A stretch of 45,314 nt of DNA from JASUTC01 sp035447925 (GTDB taxonomy: Bacteria > Thermotogota > Thermotogae > MWEM01): assembly GCA_035447925.1 (NCBI GenBank), contig DAOTHY010000010.1, forward strand, positions 1 through 45,314. Reading direction: 5' to 3'. Of the stretch, positions 1 to 8,423 are shown piece by piece. Position 1 is the first letter of the stretch, and each line of letters starts with the position of its first letter. The notes under the pieces are model-generated. The model searched no databases and was not told where the DNA came from. It saw only the letters and a program-made list of their open reading frames with translations. A program made the position numbers and the translations under genes.

Positions 1-444
1 CAGGAAATCAACACCCAATCCAACGAACTGAGCAAGCTAATCGACCAAATCAATTCAGCCAGCCGAGAACAGACACAAGGTATCAGCCAAATCAACCAGG
101 CTGTGAACCAAATGGAACAGGTAACCCAACAGAATGCGGCAAATGCTGAAGAAACGGCGTCTTCCTCGGAAGAAATGAGTGCGCAAGCGGAAAGCCTGAA
201 TGAAATCGTTTTGCAGCTGAATGAAATGATCACAGGCATTTCATCAGATGGAAATCAGCAGTATACGAATAAAGGGGGTACGGGAGGCTATTCCAAACCA
301 AAGAAACCCGCAGCCAAAGCAAACTATCAGCGCCAAGCCATGCCAAAGCCGAAGAGTACAACCATCGCCAGACCTTCCAAACAAACCCACGTGGCTTCGC
401 CTGAAGATGTGATTCCATTAGAAGACGACGGCGGAGATTTTTAA
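1..444 (+). CDS. Methyl-accepting chemotaxis protein, C-terminal part (5' truncated by window)
   Basis: Frame 1 is open from the first base to a TAA at 442-444, giving the last 147 residues of a chemoreceptor. The repetitive Gln/Asn/Ala-rich helix with the run VTQQNAANAEE followed by Ser/Glu-rich residues is typical of the MCP cytoplasmic signalling hairpin on its return (C-terminal) helix, where methylation sites lie. After the coiled coil comes a flexible Lys/Pro/Ser-rich linker of about 50 residues and an acidic end, PLEDDGGDF. A linker ending in an acidic-aromatic tail resembles the arrangement used to tether CheR/CheB in other chemoreceptors; this part is inference. The ligand domain lies outside the window. 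A hairpin follows directly after the stop. Confidence 0.93.
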   Translation, partial: QEINTQSNELSKLIDQINSASREQTQGISQINQAVNQMEQVTQQNAANAEETASSSEEMSAQAESLNEIVLQLNEMITGISSDGNQQYTNKGGTGGYSKPKKPAAKANYQRQAMPKPKSTTIARPSKQTHVASPEDVIPLEDDGGDF

Positions 445-460
445 TACCTAAAAACATCTG

Positions 461-491
461 AAACGGACAATCTTTTTTAGATTGTCCGTTT
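461..491 (+). terminator. Hairpin after the chemoreceptor gene
   Basis: A perfect 13-bp inverted repeat (461-473 with 479-491) encloses a TTTTT loop, 16 bases after the chemoreceptor stop. The T-rich run after the stem is short and interrupted, so termination may be partial. The next gene starts 20 bases downstream. Confidence 0.7.
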
Positions 492-511
492 GTTGATTGA
501 AAGGGAAAGAC

Positions 512-3367
512 ATGTCGAAAAACTACGACAAAAAAAACACTGGGTACGATTCCGATATGCTGATCGCCAAACTGAAAGAATCCCAAAAAGAACTAGAAGA
601 GCAGAAAAGGGCTTTAAGAGAAAGAAATAAAGAGATTAGCTGCATCTTTCAGCTTTCTGAGCTTGTACAGAAGCAGGATCTCTCATTGGGAGAGTTGTTC
701 CGGCGTTTTGTTCTGCTCATACCCGCAGCTTTTCAAAATCCGTCGATCACCAGTGCCAGAATCAGCTTTAACAAAACACATTACCAATCCGAACCCTTCG
801 TTGAAACGCCTTTTAAACTGGCTAATCCTTTCCTCTTTTATGGTGAACCAGTCGGCTCTTTGGAGGTCTATGTATTAGAACAGGACCATCAGGAACAAAG
901 CCGATGGTTCCTTGAGAGCGAAAAGCATCTCATCAATTCACTAAGCGAGCGTCTCGGTCACATAGCAGAACGGAAGGATTCAGAAAGAAAAGTGTTCGAA
1001 AGCGAACGGAAATTCCGAGCCCTTTTTGAAACAATGGCACAAGGTGTGATTTATCACGATGGAATGGGAAAGATCATCGACGCCAATCCGGCAGCTGAAA
1101 AGATACTGGGCTTTAAGCTTTCTCAAATACAAGGCAGAGATTCAGCAGATCCAATCTGGAAAGCCATACATGAGGATGGCTCAGAGTATTCAGGACCGGA
1201 ACACCCTGCTATGAAAGCCCTTGCAACAGGGCAACCCGTCAATGGAAAGATCATGGGGGTCTACCATCATCAGGAGGGCAAATACCATTGGATAAAAGTG
1301 AACGCCACTCCGGAATTCCGTCAAGACGAACAACAGCCTTATCAGGTGTACAGCAGTTTTGAAGACGTTACCAAACAGATTGAGATGACTCAAGCGTTGG
1401 AAAAAAGTCGGGAGCAGTACTTTCAATTGTTTGAGAATATTCAAAACGGTGTAGTCATCTATCGGGCGGTGGACAACGGGGAAGATTTTCAAATAATCGA
1501 CATCAACAAAGCGGCAGAAAAGATGGAACGGAGAAATAAAAACGAAGTGGTTGGGAATTTGGTCACCCAGGCTTTCCCAGGTATTCGGGACTTTGGTTTA
1601 CTCGAAGTATTTAAAAAGGTTTGGCAAACGGGTCAATCCGGTGAACATAATGCAGAATACTACCAAGACCATCGCATTTCGGGATGGCGTAACAACCGTG
1701 TTTACAAGCTCCCAAGCGGAGAGATCGTTGCCGTTTATGAAGATTACAGTGAAAAGAAAAAAGCACAAGAAGAACTGGAACGGTTTAAAACCATATCGGA
1801 TCAAGCTCTTTACGGAACGTGTATAACGGATGCCGAAGGGACGATTATCTATATTAACGATTATTTTGCCCACATACACGGTTATGAACGACAAGCGGTG
1901 GTAGGTAAGCATATTTCTATTTTTCACACGAAGGAACAACTGCAATGTCTGAAGGAGTTAACGCAACACTTGCTGGAAACAAAAGGCGTTTTCCCTGCTA
2001 CTGAAACCTGGCATTTGCGAAAAGACGGTAAAGAATTTCCCATGCTGATGAGCGGGCTTGTTTTACAGAATTATTCAGGATCAAAACCAATGATTGCAAC
2101 TTCCGCTGTTGATATCAGCGATCAAAAAGAGTTGGAATTTACCCTAAAAGCGCAACAGGAAGAGTTAAAAGCCACGAATGAGGAAATGGAAGCCATGAAT
2201 GAAGAACTCATAGAGAGTGAAGAACAAGCAAGAAAGGCCAATCAGGCCAAGAACGAGTTCTTGGCCAACATGAGTCATGAATTGAGAACGCCGCTGAATG
2301 GCATCATCGGGTTCAGTGAAATTGTGAAAGGAACACTATTGACTGAAGACCAACTCAGATATATGGATATTGTTCTGACCTCTGCCAATCACCTGTTGGA
2401 AATTATCGGTGATATTCTTGATTTCTCAAGAATTGAAGCGGGAAAATATCAATTGCATCCTGAGAAAACGCAATTAAGGGTTCTCGTTGAAAAAATGATT
2501 TCAATTCTTCGCTATTCGGCTCAGGAAAAGGGGTTGTCTCTTGTTGTTGATATGAGTGACGACATCCCCGCCTATGTGCAGGTTGATGGTTCCAGGCTCA
2601 GGCAAATTTTGTTGAACCTGCTATCCAACGCCATTAAATTTACTGAAAAGGGAAAAATTGTCTTAACAATCAACCGATTAAAAATGCAAGATGATCGGGT
2701 CCGACTGTTGTTCAGTGTTACAGACACCGGGATCGGAATTAAGCAAGACGATCAAGAGATTATTTTCAGGCCCTTTCACCAACTGGACATGTCCAACACC
2801 AGAGCATATGGCGGAACAGGCTTGGGGCTTGCCATCAGCAGGGATTTACTTCAGAAGATGAACAGCACCCTAAAACTCAAAAGTATTTATGGTGAAGGCA
2901 GCGAATTTTCTTTTGAATTGCTGTTACCCTATTACGAACCCAAACCCGTATCAACAGAAGACCTGGATCCGGCTGAACCGGTTAATAACTGTTCATATTC
3001 CGGGAAAAAGATCTTAATCGTAGAGGACAACCACATCAACATGGAATACGTCAAAACCGCCCTTTCCCTCTTTTCAAAAGACCTGCAAATCATAGAAGCC
3101 CATCAAGGAAAAGAAGCCTATCAACAATACTTGAATCACAAACCCGATCTCATCCTTATGGACATCATCATGCCTAAAGTGGACGGCTACCAGGCAACGG
3201 CCATGATTCGGCAAGAAGACACAACCATTCCCATCGTGGCCATGACGGCTAAGGCCATGAAAGAAGATAGGCAAACCTGTCTGGAAGCAGGTATGAACGA
3301 CTACATCACCAAACCGGTTTCCCTAAACCAATTGAATCAAATATTGGATAAATATCTGAAAGAATGA
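512..3367 (+). CDS. Hybrid sensor histidine kinase with three PAS domains and a C-terminal receiver
   Basis: 951 residues, no transmembrane segment, so a cytoplasmic phosphorelay sensor. Order: N-terminal coiled coil (about 15-50), a GAF-like region (about 50-150), three PAS units starting near residues 167, 301 and 424, a Glu-rich coiled coil (about 545-575), HisKA with MSHELRTPL (phospho-His about 589), HATPase with an N-box ending SNAIKFTEKG and glycine boxes DTGIGI and GGTGLGLAI, then a receiver beginning KILIVEDN (about 833) with phospho-acceptor Asp about 884 in LMDIIMP and the conserved Lys in TKP. ATG 512 was chosen because AAAGGGAAA lies just upstream; a TTG at 497 is in frame but has no ribosome site. 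The downstream phosphotransfer partner is not in the neighbourhood. Ligand unknown. Confidence 0.93.
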   Translation: MSKNYDKKNTGYDSDMLIAKLKESQKELEEQKRALRERNKEISCIFQLSELVQKQDLSLGELFRRFVLLIPAAFQNPSITSARISFNKTHYQSEPFVETPFKLANPFLFYGEPVGSLEVYVLEQDHQEQSRWFLESEKHLINSLSERLGHIAERKDSERKVFESERKFRALFETMAQGVIYHDGMGKIIDANPAAEKILGFKLSQIQGRDSADPIWKAIHEDGSEYSGPEHPAMKALATGQPVNGKIMGVYHHQEGKYHWIKVNATPEFRQDEQQPYQVYSSFEDVTKQIEMTQALEKSREQYFQLFENIQNGVVIYRAVDNGEDFQIIDINKAAEKMERRNKNEVVGNLVTQAFPGIRDFGLLEVFKKVWQTGQSGEHNAEYYQDHRISGWRNNRVYKLPSGEIVAVYEDYSEKKKAQEELERFKTISDQALYGTCITDAEGTIIYINDYFAHIHGYERQAVVGKHISIFHTKEQLQCLKELTQHLLETKGVFPATETWHLRKDGKEFPMLMSGLVLQNYSGSKPMIATSAVDISDQKELEFTLKAQQEELKATNEEMEAMNEELIESEEQARKANQAKNEFLANMSHELRTPLNGIIGFSEIVKGTLLTEDQLRYMDIVLTSANHLLEIIGDILDFSRIEAGKYQLHPEKTQLRVLVEKMISILRYSAQEKGLSLVVDMSDDIPAYVQVDGSRLRQILLNLLSNAIKFTEKGKIVLTINRLKMQDDRVRLLFSVTDTGIGIKQDDQEIIFRPFHQLDMSNTRAYGGTGLGLAISRDLLQKMNSTLKLKSIYGEGSEFSFELLLPYYEPKPVSTEDLDPAEPVNNCSYSGKKILIVEDNHINMEYVKTALSLFSKDLQIIEAHQGKEAYQQYLNHKPDLILMDIIMPKVDGYQATAMIRQEDTTIPIVAMTAKAMKEDRQTCLEAGMNDYITKPVSLNQLNQILDKYLKE

Positions 3368-3454
3368 GAGTATAGCCTAGAAATCAACTTGCAAAAGTTA
3401 GATGGCGCATTCTCTCACTTTTTGGACAATACAAGCCTATGAGACAACAGAATG

Positions 3455-4090
3455 TTAGAACGATAGGGTCTGCTGAAAATCTCCAATTAAATGATCCTGT
3501 CGGTTGAGATACATGATGGTTCTTTTGTTTTGTGTGATTTTCACATAATGAACCCCCGTATCGCCTGTCGTAAATGTCATCTCCTGGTTGACCGGAAGTT
3601 TCAGCAAACTTCTGAGAAGCATATTGATCATTCCGCCGTGTGAACAAATACCAATCTGTTTATTGTTGGAGCTTTCATTCAATTCATGAAGGAACTTTGA
3701 CCAGAAGGTTTCCGCCCTCGCCCGAAAGTTGATCATGGATTCGGTTTGCGCATGCGTGTCATGAGGCTTTCTTCCCCCGGGTGGGTTCGGGAATCGTTTG
3801 GCAGCCTCTTCTCTGAACAGACCAGCCAATAAACCGTTATCCCATTCCATAAGGGTTTCGTCGAAATCCACATCCGCTTCGGTAATTTTGGAAATGATTT
3901 GAGCGGTTTTAGATGCTCTTTTTAAAGTGGAACTGAAGATCTTTTCAATTCGGTAATGTTGCTTCAACCATTCTCCGAGAGCTTGGGCTTGTTTGATACC
4001 TAATGGGGTCAGTTCAAAATCCGCTCGTCCTTCGTGCCGGTCCTCGAGGTCCGCCTGGGATTGTCCGTGGCGCATGATAAAAACGTCCAT
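3455..4090 (-). CDS. Histidine phosphatase superfamily (phosphoglycerate-mutase-like) protein
   Basis: 211 residues. The N-terminus MDVFIMRHGQSQ carries the catalytic RHG motif; the second His is in CSHGGMINML and a likely acid is in LMEWDNG. This is the cofactor-independent-of-context 'RHG' family of broad phosphatases and mutases (GpmB/CobC/PhoE-like); the substrate cannot be read from sequence. The frame stays open upstream to 4258, but that region overlaps the preceding gene, while ATG 4090 has AAGGA six to seven bases upstream and gives the canonical family N-terminus. It begins directly after the stop of the lipoprotein gene, so the two are probably co-transcribed. It converges with the hybrid kinase; no clear terminator is visible in the 87 bases between. 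Confidence 0.88.
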   Translation of the reverse strand: MDVFIMRHGQSQADLEDRHEGRADFELTPLGIKQAQALGEWLKQHYRIEKIFSSTLKRASKTAQIISKITEADVDFDETLMEWDNGLLAGLFREEAAKRFPNPPGGRKPHDTHAQTESMINFRARAETFWSKFLHELNESSNNKQIGICSHGGMINMLLRSLLKLPVNQEMTFTTGDTGVHYVKITQNKRTIMYLNRQDHLIGDFQQTLSF

Positions 4091-4091
4091 G

Positions 4092-4817
4092 TTATTCCTT
4101 GAAAGTGGCCATCCACAGATAGGCCAAAATGTACAACGGAAGATGGGACTGTATGTGGTTTCCTGTGGCCAATTCATGATTAAACACCTGTTCTCCACTG
4201 TTGTGCGCATCATAACAGGCTTTTGCGGTTCGAGAATTTTCAACCGGAACGGTTTCATCCGTTGAGCTATGAAACATGAACAAGGGGAATGTATTTTGAT
4301 CCGGAATCCAGGTGTTGTAAAGGTCGTTGTCTTTCAGGGCTTTTGATACTTCCGACGGATCGTTGACCAAATCCGTAAACAGCTTTTCCTTAAAAATCTC
4401 ACTGGGCTTTCCAACACCGTTATTCGAATAGCTTGCACGAATCTCATCGACGTTATGCTCTCCGTCAAACAGGGACGGGATGGTGGTGTCATAGGGTGGT
4501 TTAAACAGTTCATCCGGCAAATTGAATAGAGGATTTGCCGGATTTTCTCTTCCCGCCGCCATCGTCGTAAAGCCGCCTTCAGAGTAATCGGCAATGAAAA
4601 GTTGTGTATTCCAGCAATATGTATCTTGCTTGCCGAGTAAAAACTGCTTTCCTGCCAGTATCATATCCACCGCCGAGTAAGCTATGGATTGGGATTGACA
4701 GACCAGTTCGCCCCTATTGCAGGCTTCGGGCACTTCATTTTCAAAAAGAAAACATCCCGAAAAAAAGAGTGCGATCAGCAGAACGAGACCACCCATCAAA
4801 GCCTTTTTCAAAAGCAT
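4092..4817 (-). CDS. Short lipoprotein alpha/beta hydrolase, apparently lacking part of the N-terminal fold
   Basis: 241 residues. Hydrophobic segment followed by the lipobox FFSGC (lipidated Cys22) predicts an envelope lipoprotein. A catalytic triad can be read: Ser79 in DYSEGG, Asp187 in SSTDETVP, His221 in GNHIQSH. The helix before the nucleophile (YSAVDMILAGKQFL) resembles secretory lipase/hydrolase families in which about 100-130 residues (first strands, oxyanion loop and a PDY-type motif) normally lie between signal and this helix; here only about 25 do. I infer an in-frame deletion or a degenerating paralogue. GTG at 4820 immediately before the ATG is an equally possible start; the GGGG just upstream is poorly placed for either. 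Likely in an operon with the GNAT gene and the phosphatase. Confidence 0.72.
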   Translation of the reverse strand: MLLKKALMGGLVLLIALFFSGCFLFENEVPEACNRGELVCQSQSIAYSAVDMILAGKQFLLGKQDTYCWNTQLFIADYSEGGFTTMAAGRENPANPLFNLPDELFKPPYDTTIPSLFDGEHNVDEIRASYSNNGVGKPSEIFKEKLFTDLVNDPSEVSKALKDNDLYNTWIPDQNTFPLFMFHSSTDETVPVENSRTAKACYDAHNSGEQVFNHELATGNHIQSHLPLYILAYLWMATFKE

Positions 4818-4874
4818 CACCCCATTTTCATTTCATGTTTATTTTCAGAAAAGCATTGACCATTATATCATTTA

Positions 4875-5273
4875 TCACAGGGCATCCTTTTTCATACCGA
4901 CTGCAAAAACCTGGAATCCTTTGTTTTCATAATACCTTTTCAAATGTTCCTCGCAAAATAGTTGGATGTGAAGTTTTTCAGCAGAACATTTTTCTACAAG
5001 AGCATTCAGTATGGCAGACCCAATTCCCTGATTGCGGAAAGCTTCCTCAACTCCGATTCCACAGATATAGGCGTTCATTACGCCATCAGAGATGACCCTG
5101 CCGGTGCCGATCAATCGGTCTTTTTCATAAACATAAAGCACCAGCCAACTGTTATCCATAGCCTTTTTTAGAGTGGATCGATTTAGCTGTACAATATCCT
5201 GCCAGCCCAACGACTGATAGAGTAAAAACAAGTCCCCTTTCTTTTTTTCGTTTTTAAGCCATTCGTATTCCAT
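4875..5273 (-). CDS. GNAT family N-acetyltransferase
   Basis: 132 residues. The acetyl-CoA pyrophosphate-binding signature is RNQGIG (80-85) in motif A, preceded by the strand YICGIGVEEAF, with a typical C-terminal KRYYENKGF motif (Tyr and bulge found in small GNATs). The acceptor (protein, antibiotic, amine or amino acid) is not identifiable. ATG 5273 has a strong AAAGGAGGG ribosome site. It is the first gene of a probable three-gene minus-strand unit with the lipoprotein hydrolase and the histidine phosphatase. Confidence 0.88.
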   Translation of the reverse strand: MEYEWLKNEKKKGDLFLLYQSLGWQDIVQLNRSTLKKAMDNSWLVLYVYEKDRLIGTGRVISDGVMNAYICGIGVEEAFRNQGIGSAILNALVEKCSAEKLHIQLFCEEHLKRYYENKGFQVFAVGMKKDAL

Positions 5274-5319
5274 GACACCCTCCTTTTTAAAGGGTTTTTT
5301 GATTCATGATTAACCATAA

Positions 5320-5352
5320 AAAATGCTCAAATGATTATCATTTGAGCATTTT
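5320..5352 (-). terminator. Strong hairpin behind the FAD/NAD oxidoreductase gene
   Basis: A perfect 15-bp inverted repeat (5320-5334 with 5338-5352) has a TTA loop and lies 23 bases beyond the stop of the minus-strand flavoprotein gene. On the minus strand it is followed by a short T-rich stretch. It separates that gene from the GNAT operon. Confidence 0.75.
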
Positions 5353-5375
5353 CATTTTAATAGATCAAAAGTGAC

Positions 5376-6725
5376 CTAATTTTTCAGCTTTTTTACGGCA
5401 ATTTCAGCTGCTTTGATCAACGGATAAGCAGTTGGCGGCGCTGTTAAAAGCGGGTGGGTTCCGATTTGTGCAGTCAGGATATCGTAAACGGTCATGTTGT
5501 TTTGAATGGCAAAGCCGATGATATTCACTAATTCTCCAGCACTTAGCCCGCCGGTTACTGTGCCGCCCAATACGAGACCCGAATCTTTTGCTACGACCAA
5601 TTCTACCATTTGTGAGTGGGTTCCTGGGAGCTTGCCGGGATGTTTGTCCACACCTTCAAATTTGGTGCAGACAGCTGGTATGTTTTGTTTCTCTGCCTGT
5701 GAGCGGTTGAGTCCGGCTACGCCGAAAGCATCGTTACCGATTGCGGTCGAGAAGATGGAAACCGTTCCTTTGAAATTCTTGGTGACAGAGATGTTGTATA
5801 GGTTAATACCGGCAATCCTTGCCTCAGCACAGGCGGTTGAAGCCAACATGGACGGGGTGTCTCGCCTTGTGATAAAATCATGCTTTTGAGCACAGTCTCC
5901 CACGGCAAATACATTTGTACACTCGGTTCTCATGTATTCATCAACTTTGATTTGTCCGTAACTATTCAACTCTAAACCAGCACTTTTTGCCAAATCGGTA
6001 TTTGGAATATAACCCATGGCCAGGATCACAATGTCCGCTTCCAGCTTTTCTCCGTTTTCAAGTGTTACACCAGTGACCTTTCCTTGTCCGGTGATCTCTT
6101 TGATACCGGATCCGCTTTTCACATTAACGCCTCTTGCTTTCAGAACATTTTCGGCCTTTTCGGCAATATCGTTATCAAAGACAGCACCCAGAACATGCTC
6201 CAATACTTCAACCAATGTGACATCTTTTCCGACCTTATTGAGTTCATCGGAGACTTCCACACCGATAAAACCGCCGCCGATGACGACGATCTTCTTTGCT
6301 CCTGGTACCTGGCTGGCCAGCTGGTCTAGTGAGACTTTATTTTTGGGGATGGTGTAGACCCCTTCAAGATCACTTCCTTTCAACCACTTTGGAACTTTTG
6401 GCATGGATCCTGTGGCAAAGATGATCTTGTCAAAGGAAAGGGTTTCTCCTGATTTGGTGGAACAATTCTTTGCATTCAAATCAACCGATACCACTTCGTC
6501 GATGAGTAAGTCTACACCGGCTTTCTCAAGTGTTGCATCAGGTATAACATTTTGATTGCTATTTTCAAGCGAGCCGTAGATATAGGGAATGCCACAGGGC
6601 ACTACCACTTGTTCTTCTTTTCGAATGACCGTGACTGAAACTTCCGGATTGTGGCTTTTGGCAGTTACAGCAGCAACGATACCGGCTGCGCTACCGCCAA
6701 TAACCAATACATCTGTGTTTTTCAT
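5376..6725 (-). CDS. FAD-dependent pyridine nucleotide-disulfide oxidoreductase (CoA-disulfide reductase / NADH oxidase-like)
   Basis: 449 residues, usual length for the single-cysteine subgroup (CoA-disulfide reductase, NADH oxidase, NAD(P)H:polysulfide/persulfide reductase). FAD site GGSAAG (10-15), a single redox Cys44 in VVPCGIPY, NAD(P)H site VIGGGFIGVE, the second FAD motif in FAVGDCAQ, and a C-terminal dimerisation domain. No rhodanese domain is present. These enzymes reduce CoA disulfide, oxygen or polysulfide with NAD(P)H; which applies here is not visible. ATG 6725 has GGAGGAG upstream, and a near-consensus promoter lies at 6773-6801. It is the next gene after the rnf operon on the same strand but is separated by a terminator, so it is probably expressed independently. 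Confidence 0.88.
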   Translation of the reverse strand: MKNTDVLVIGGSAAGIVAAVTAKSHNPEVSVTVIRKEEQVVVPCGIPYIYGSLENSNQNVIPDATLEKAGVDLLIDEVVSVDLNAKNCSTKSGETLSFDKIIFATGSMPKVPKWLKGSDLEGVYTIPKNKVSLDQLASQVPGAKKIVVIGGGFIGVEVSDELNKVGKDVTLVEVLEHVLGAVFDNDIAEKAENVLKARGVNVKSGSGIKEITGQGKVTGVTLENGEKLEADIVILAMGYIPNTDLAKSAGLELNSYGQIKVDEYMRTECTNVFAVGDCAQKHDFITRRDTPSMLASTACAEARIAGINLYNISVTKNFKGTVSIFSTAIGNDAFGVAGLNRSQAEKQNIPAVCTKFEGVDKHPGKLPGTHSQMVELVVAKDSGLVLGGTVTGGLSAGELVNIIGFAIQNNMTVYDILTAQIGTHPLLTAPPTAYPLIKAAEIAVKKLKN

Positions 6726-6772
6726 TTTTTCTCCTCCAAGTCTTATAAATATTTAATTATTTAACCATAATT

Positions 6773-6801
6773 ATTATACATAATTCATACATATATTTCA
6801 A
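6773..6801 (-). promoter_or_regulatory. Sigma-70-type promoter for the FAD/NAD oxidoreductase
   Basis: On the minus strand TTGAAA (6801-6796) and TATAAT (6778-6773) are separated by exactly 17 bases. The surrounding 90 bases are very AT-rich with short palindromic runs (for example TAAATATTTA), possibly an operator, but no known regulator site was recognised. Confidence 0.75.
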
Positions 6802-6861
6802 TATCAGATAATGGTTTTTTTTAACAGAATGAATAAGGGGAGGGATTAGTGTGGGTGTTTT

Positions 6862-6897
6862 AAAGAAAAAGGCGCTCTTATGAGCGCCTTTTTCTTT
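6862..6897 (-). terminator. Terminator of the rnf operon
   Basis: Perfect 16-bp inverted repeat (6862-6877 with 6882-6897, loop TTAT) with a GC-rich core GGCGCTC flanked by A/T runs. It starts six bases after the rnfB stop codon. Confidence 0.85.
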
Positions 6898-6902
6898 ATT
6901 TC

Positions 6903-7178
6903 TCATTCTTCCATGATTTTTTTGATCTTTTCAGGAACCCCTTGCCGTTTGCCGGGAAGACAACCATCATGCGGAGCATCCCCTTTGAGAACAGCCTTTG
7001 CAAAGGCTTCACAGCCAGGATAGCCACATGCACCACAATTGACACCGGGGAGGGCTTCCATCATTTTCTTCAGTCTGGGGTCTTCCTTCACTTCGAATTT
7101 TTTTGCCGCAAAAGCCAGGAACGTCCCAAATACCAGGCCTAAGGCCCCCAGTAAAATGATACTATTGATGAAAATCAT
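6903..7178 (-). CDS. rnfB: RnfB, minimal form with only the N-terminal [4Fe-4S] domain
   Basis: 91 residues. An N-terminal hydrophobic helix (about 3-25) is followed by the RnfB-type cluster motif with Cys48, Cys51, Cys56 and Cys73 (CGACGYPGC, then DGC). Family members normally continue with two or more ferredoxin-type CxxCxxCxxxCP units and reach about 260 residues or more; here the reading frame stops at TGA and the operon terminator follows six bases later, leaving no space for a displaced ferredoxin domain. In Rnf, RnfB takes electrons from ferredoxin at the membrane surface, so the missing clusters must be replaced by another route or protein, if the complex is active. Last gene of rnfCDGEAB, 25 bases after rnfA. 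Confidence 0.9.
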   Translation of the reverse strand: MIFINSIILLGALGLVFGTFLAFAAKKFEVKEDPRLKKMMEALPGVNCGACGYPGCEAFAKAVLKGDAPHDGCLPGKRQGVPEKIKKIMEE

Positions 7179-7203
7179 ATCATCACCGCCTTTATAAATG
7201 AGC

Positions 7204-7779
7204 TTATAATTTGATCATGCCGCTGAAGCCGACGAATGCCATGGATAAAATACCAGCGGTGATCAGCGTTCCGGCAAGCCCTTTGAAAGGCTTGGGAATG
7301 TCTGCGAAATCAAGTTGTTCTCGAATACCGGCGAATAAAATCAATGCCAATCCGAATCCGAATCCCGCACCCAACGAATTGAATATCGTTTCCAGCAGTC
7401 CGTAGTTGTTTTGTATGTTCAGCAATGCCAATCCTAAAATGGCGCAGTTGGTTGTGATCAACGGTAAGAAGATACCCAGTGCCTCATACAAACCCGGGGA
7501 AACTTTCTTCAAAAAGATTTCAACAAACTGTACCAAGGAAGCGATAACCAAGATAAAGACGATGGTTTTTAAAAAACTCAAACCCATTATCACCAGTAAT
7601 CCGTTAAGAAGCCACGTGATGACACTGGCCAGAACCATGACAAAAATAACGGCCAAAGACATACCAACAGCCGTGTCGATCTTTTTCGATACCCCCAAAA
7701 AGGGACAGATTCCCAAGAATCGTTGCAGAACAAAGTTGTTGACCAGTATGGCCGACATGAAAATCAGAAATATCTTCAT
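7204..7779 (-). CDS. rnfA: RnfA, membrane subunit of the Rnf ion-pumping complex
   Basis: 191 residues, about six transmembrane helices, the family length. Recognisable RnfA/NqrE features: N-terminal NNFVLQRFLGICPFLG with a conserved Cys that contributes to the intramembrane iron-sulfur site, LPLITTNCAILG with the second conserved Cys, and a C-terminal GLALILFAGIREQL segment. It pairs with RnfE in inverted topology. The start overlaps the rnfE stop by four bases (ATGA), implying translational coupling. Confidence 0.95.
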   Translation of the reverse strand: MKIFLIFMSAILVNNFVLQRFLGICPFLGVSKKIDTAVGMSLAVIFVMVLASVITWLLNGLLVIMGLSFLKTIVFILVIASLVQFVEIFLKKVSPGLYEALGIFLPLITTNCAILGLALLNIQNNYGLLETIFNSLGAGFGFGLALILFAGIREQLDFADIPKPFKGLAGTLITAGILSMAFVGFSGMIKL

Positions 7780-8423
7780 GCTGTTTCACCTGCCTTCTTT
7801 GCGGCTTGTTCTTTCTTCTTTTTTCTTTCTTCACGGGAAATGCCCATCCAATTGAACGTGGCTGCAAGTAGACCCAGCGTGATAAAGGCTCCAGGGGGCA
7901 GGATCATGATAAAGACGTTAAAGGCGTCTCCCCACAATGGGATGCCAAACCAGCTGCCGGCACCCAGAATCTCCCTGACTGAACCCAGTAAAATGAGTGC
8001 TCCTGCGAAACCCAGTCCCATTCCCAATGCGTCCAGGATGGACTTAAAAACACCGTTATGGCTAGCGTAAGCTTCCGCACGTCCCAATATGACGCAGTTG
8101 ACTACGATTAAGGGGATAAACAGCCCCAGAGTTTTCCACAAGTCGTATAGAAAGCCATGCATCAGCAAATCGATCATGGTTACAAATCCCGCAATGATAA
8201 TGATATACACCGGTATTCTTATCTTGTCGGGTACCAGTTTGCGGATCAATGAAATAACGATGTTTGACATGATTAAAACAGACAACGTGGCCATTCCCAT
8301 TCCCAATCCGTTGGTGGCGTTGGTGGTTGTAGCTAGTGTGGGACACATTCCCAATGCTTGGACAAAAATCGGGTTATTGGTGAACATGCCGTTGGTTAAT
8401 TGGGATTGTTCTTTTGCCATCAT
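7776..8423 (-). CDS. rnfE: RnfE, membrane subunit of the Rnf complex
   Basis: 215 residues with about six transmembrane helices. Family signatures are NPIFVQALGMCPTLA near the N-terminus and LIVVNCVILGRAEAYAS in the middle; the Cys in each is conserved in RnfE/NqrD for the membrane iron-sulfur centre shared with RnfA. The C-terminus is a basic Lys/Arg/Glu tail facing the cytoplasm. Overlaps rnfG and rnfA by four bases each. A second ATG lies at 8420. Confidence 0.95.
   Translation of the reverse strand: MMAKEQSQLTNGMFTNNPIFVQALGMCPTLATTTNATNGLGMGMATLSVLIMSNIVISLIRKLVPDKIRIPVYIIIIAGFVTMIDLLMHGFLYDLWKTLGLFIPLIVVNCVILGRAEAYASHNGVFKSILDALGMGLGFAGALILLGSVREILGAGSWFGIPLWGDAFNVFIMILPPGAFITLGLLAATFNWMGISREERKKKKEQAAKKAGETA

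Noticed and set aside
3368..3454. Terminator between the hybrid kinase and the histidine phosphatase
   Set aside because: Only a 6-bp stem with a loop of about 40 bases or a 5-bp AACTT/AAGTT stem can be drawn; not convincing.
4604..5095. 163-codon plus-strand open frame
   Set aside because: It lies antisense to the lipoprotein and GNAT genes, has no ribosome site, and its translation is Ser/Phe/Arg-rich without any domain; shadow frame.
6726..6902. Possible frameshifted remainder of rnfB containing ferredoxin motifs
   Set aside because: The operon terminator starts six bases after the stop, and no CxxCxxCxxxCP-like coding pattern is visible in any frame of the following 170 bases.
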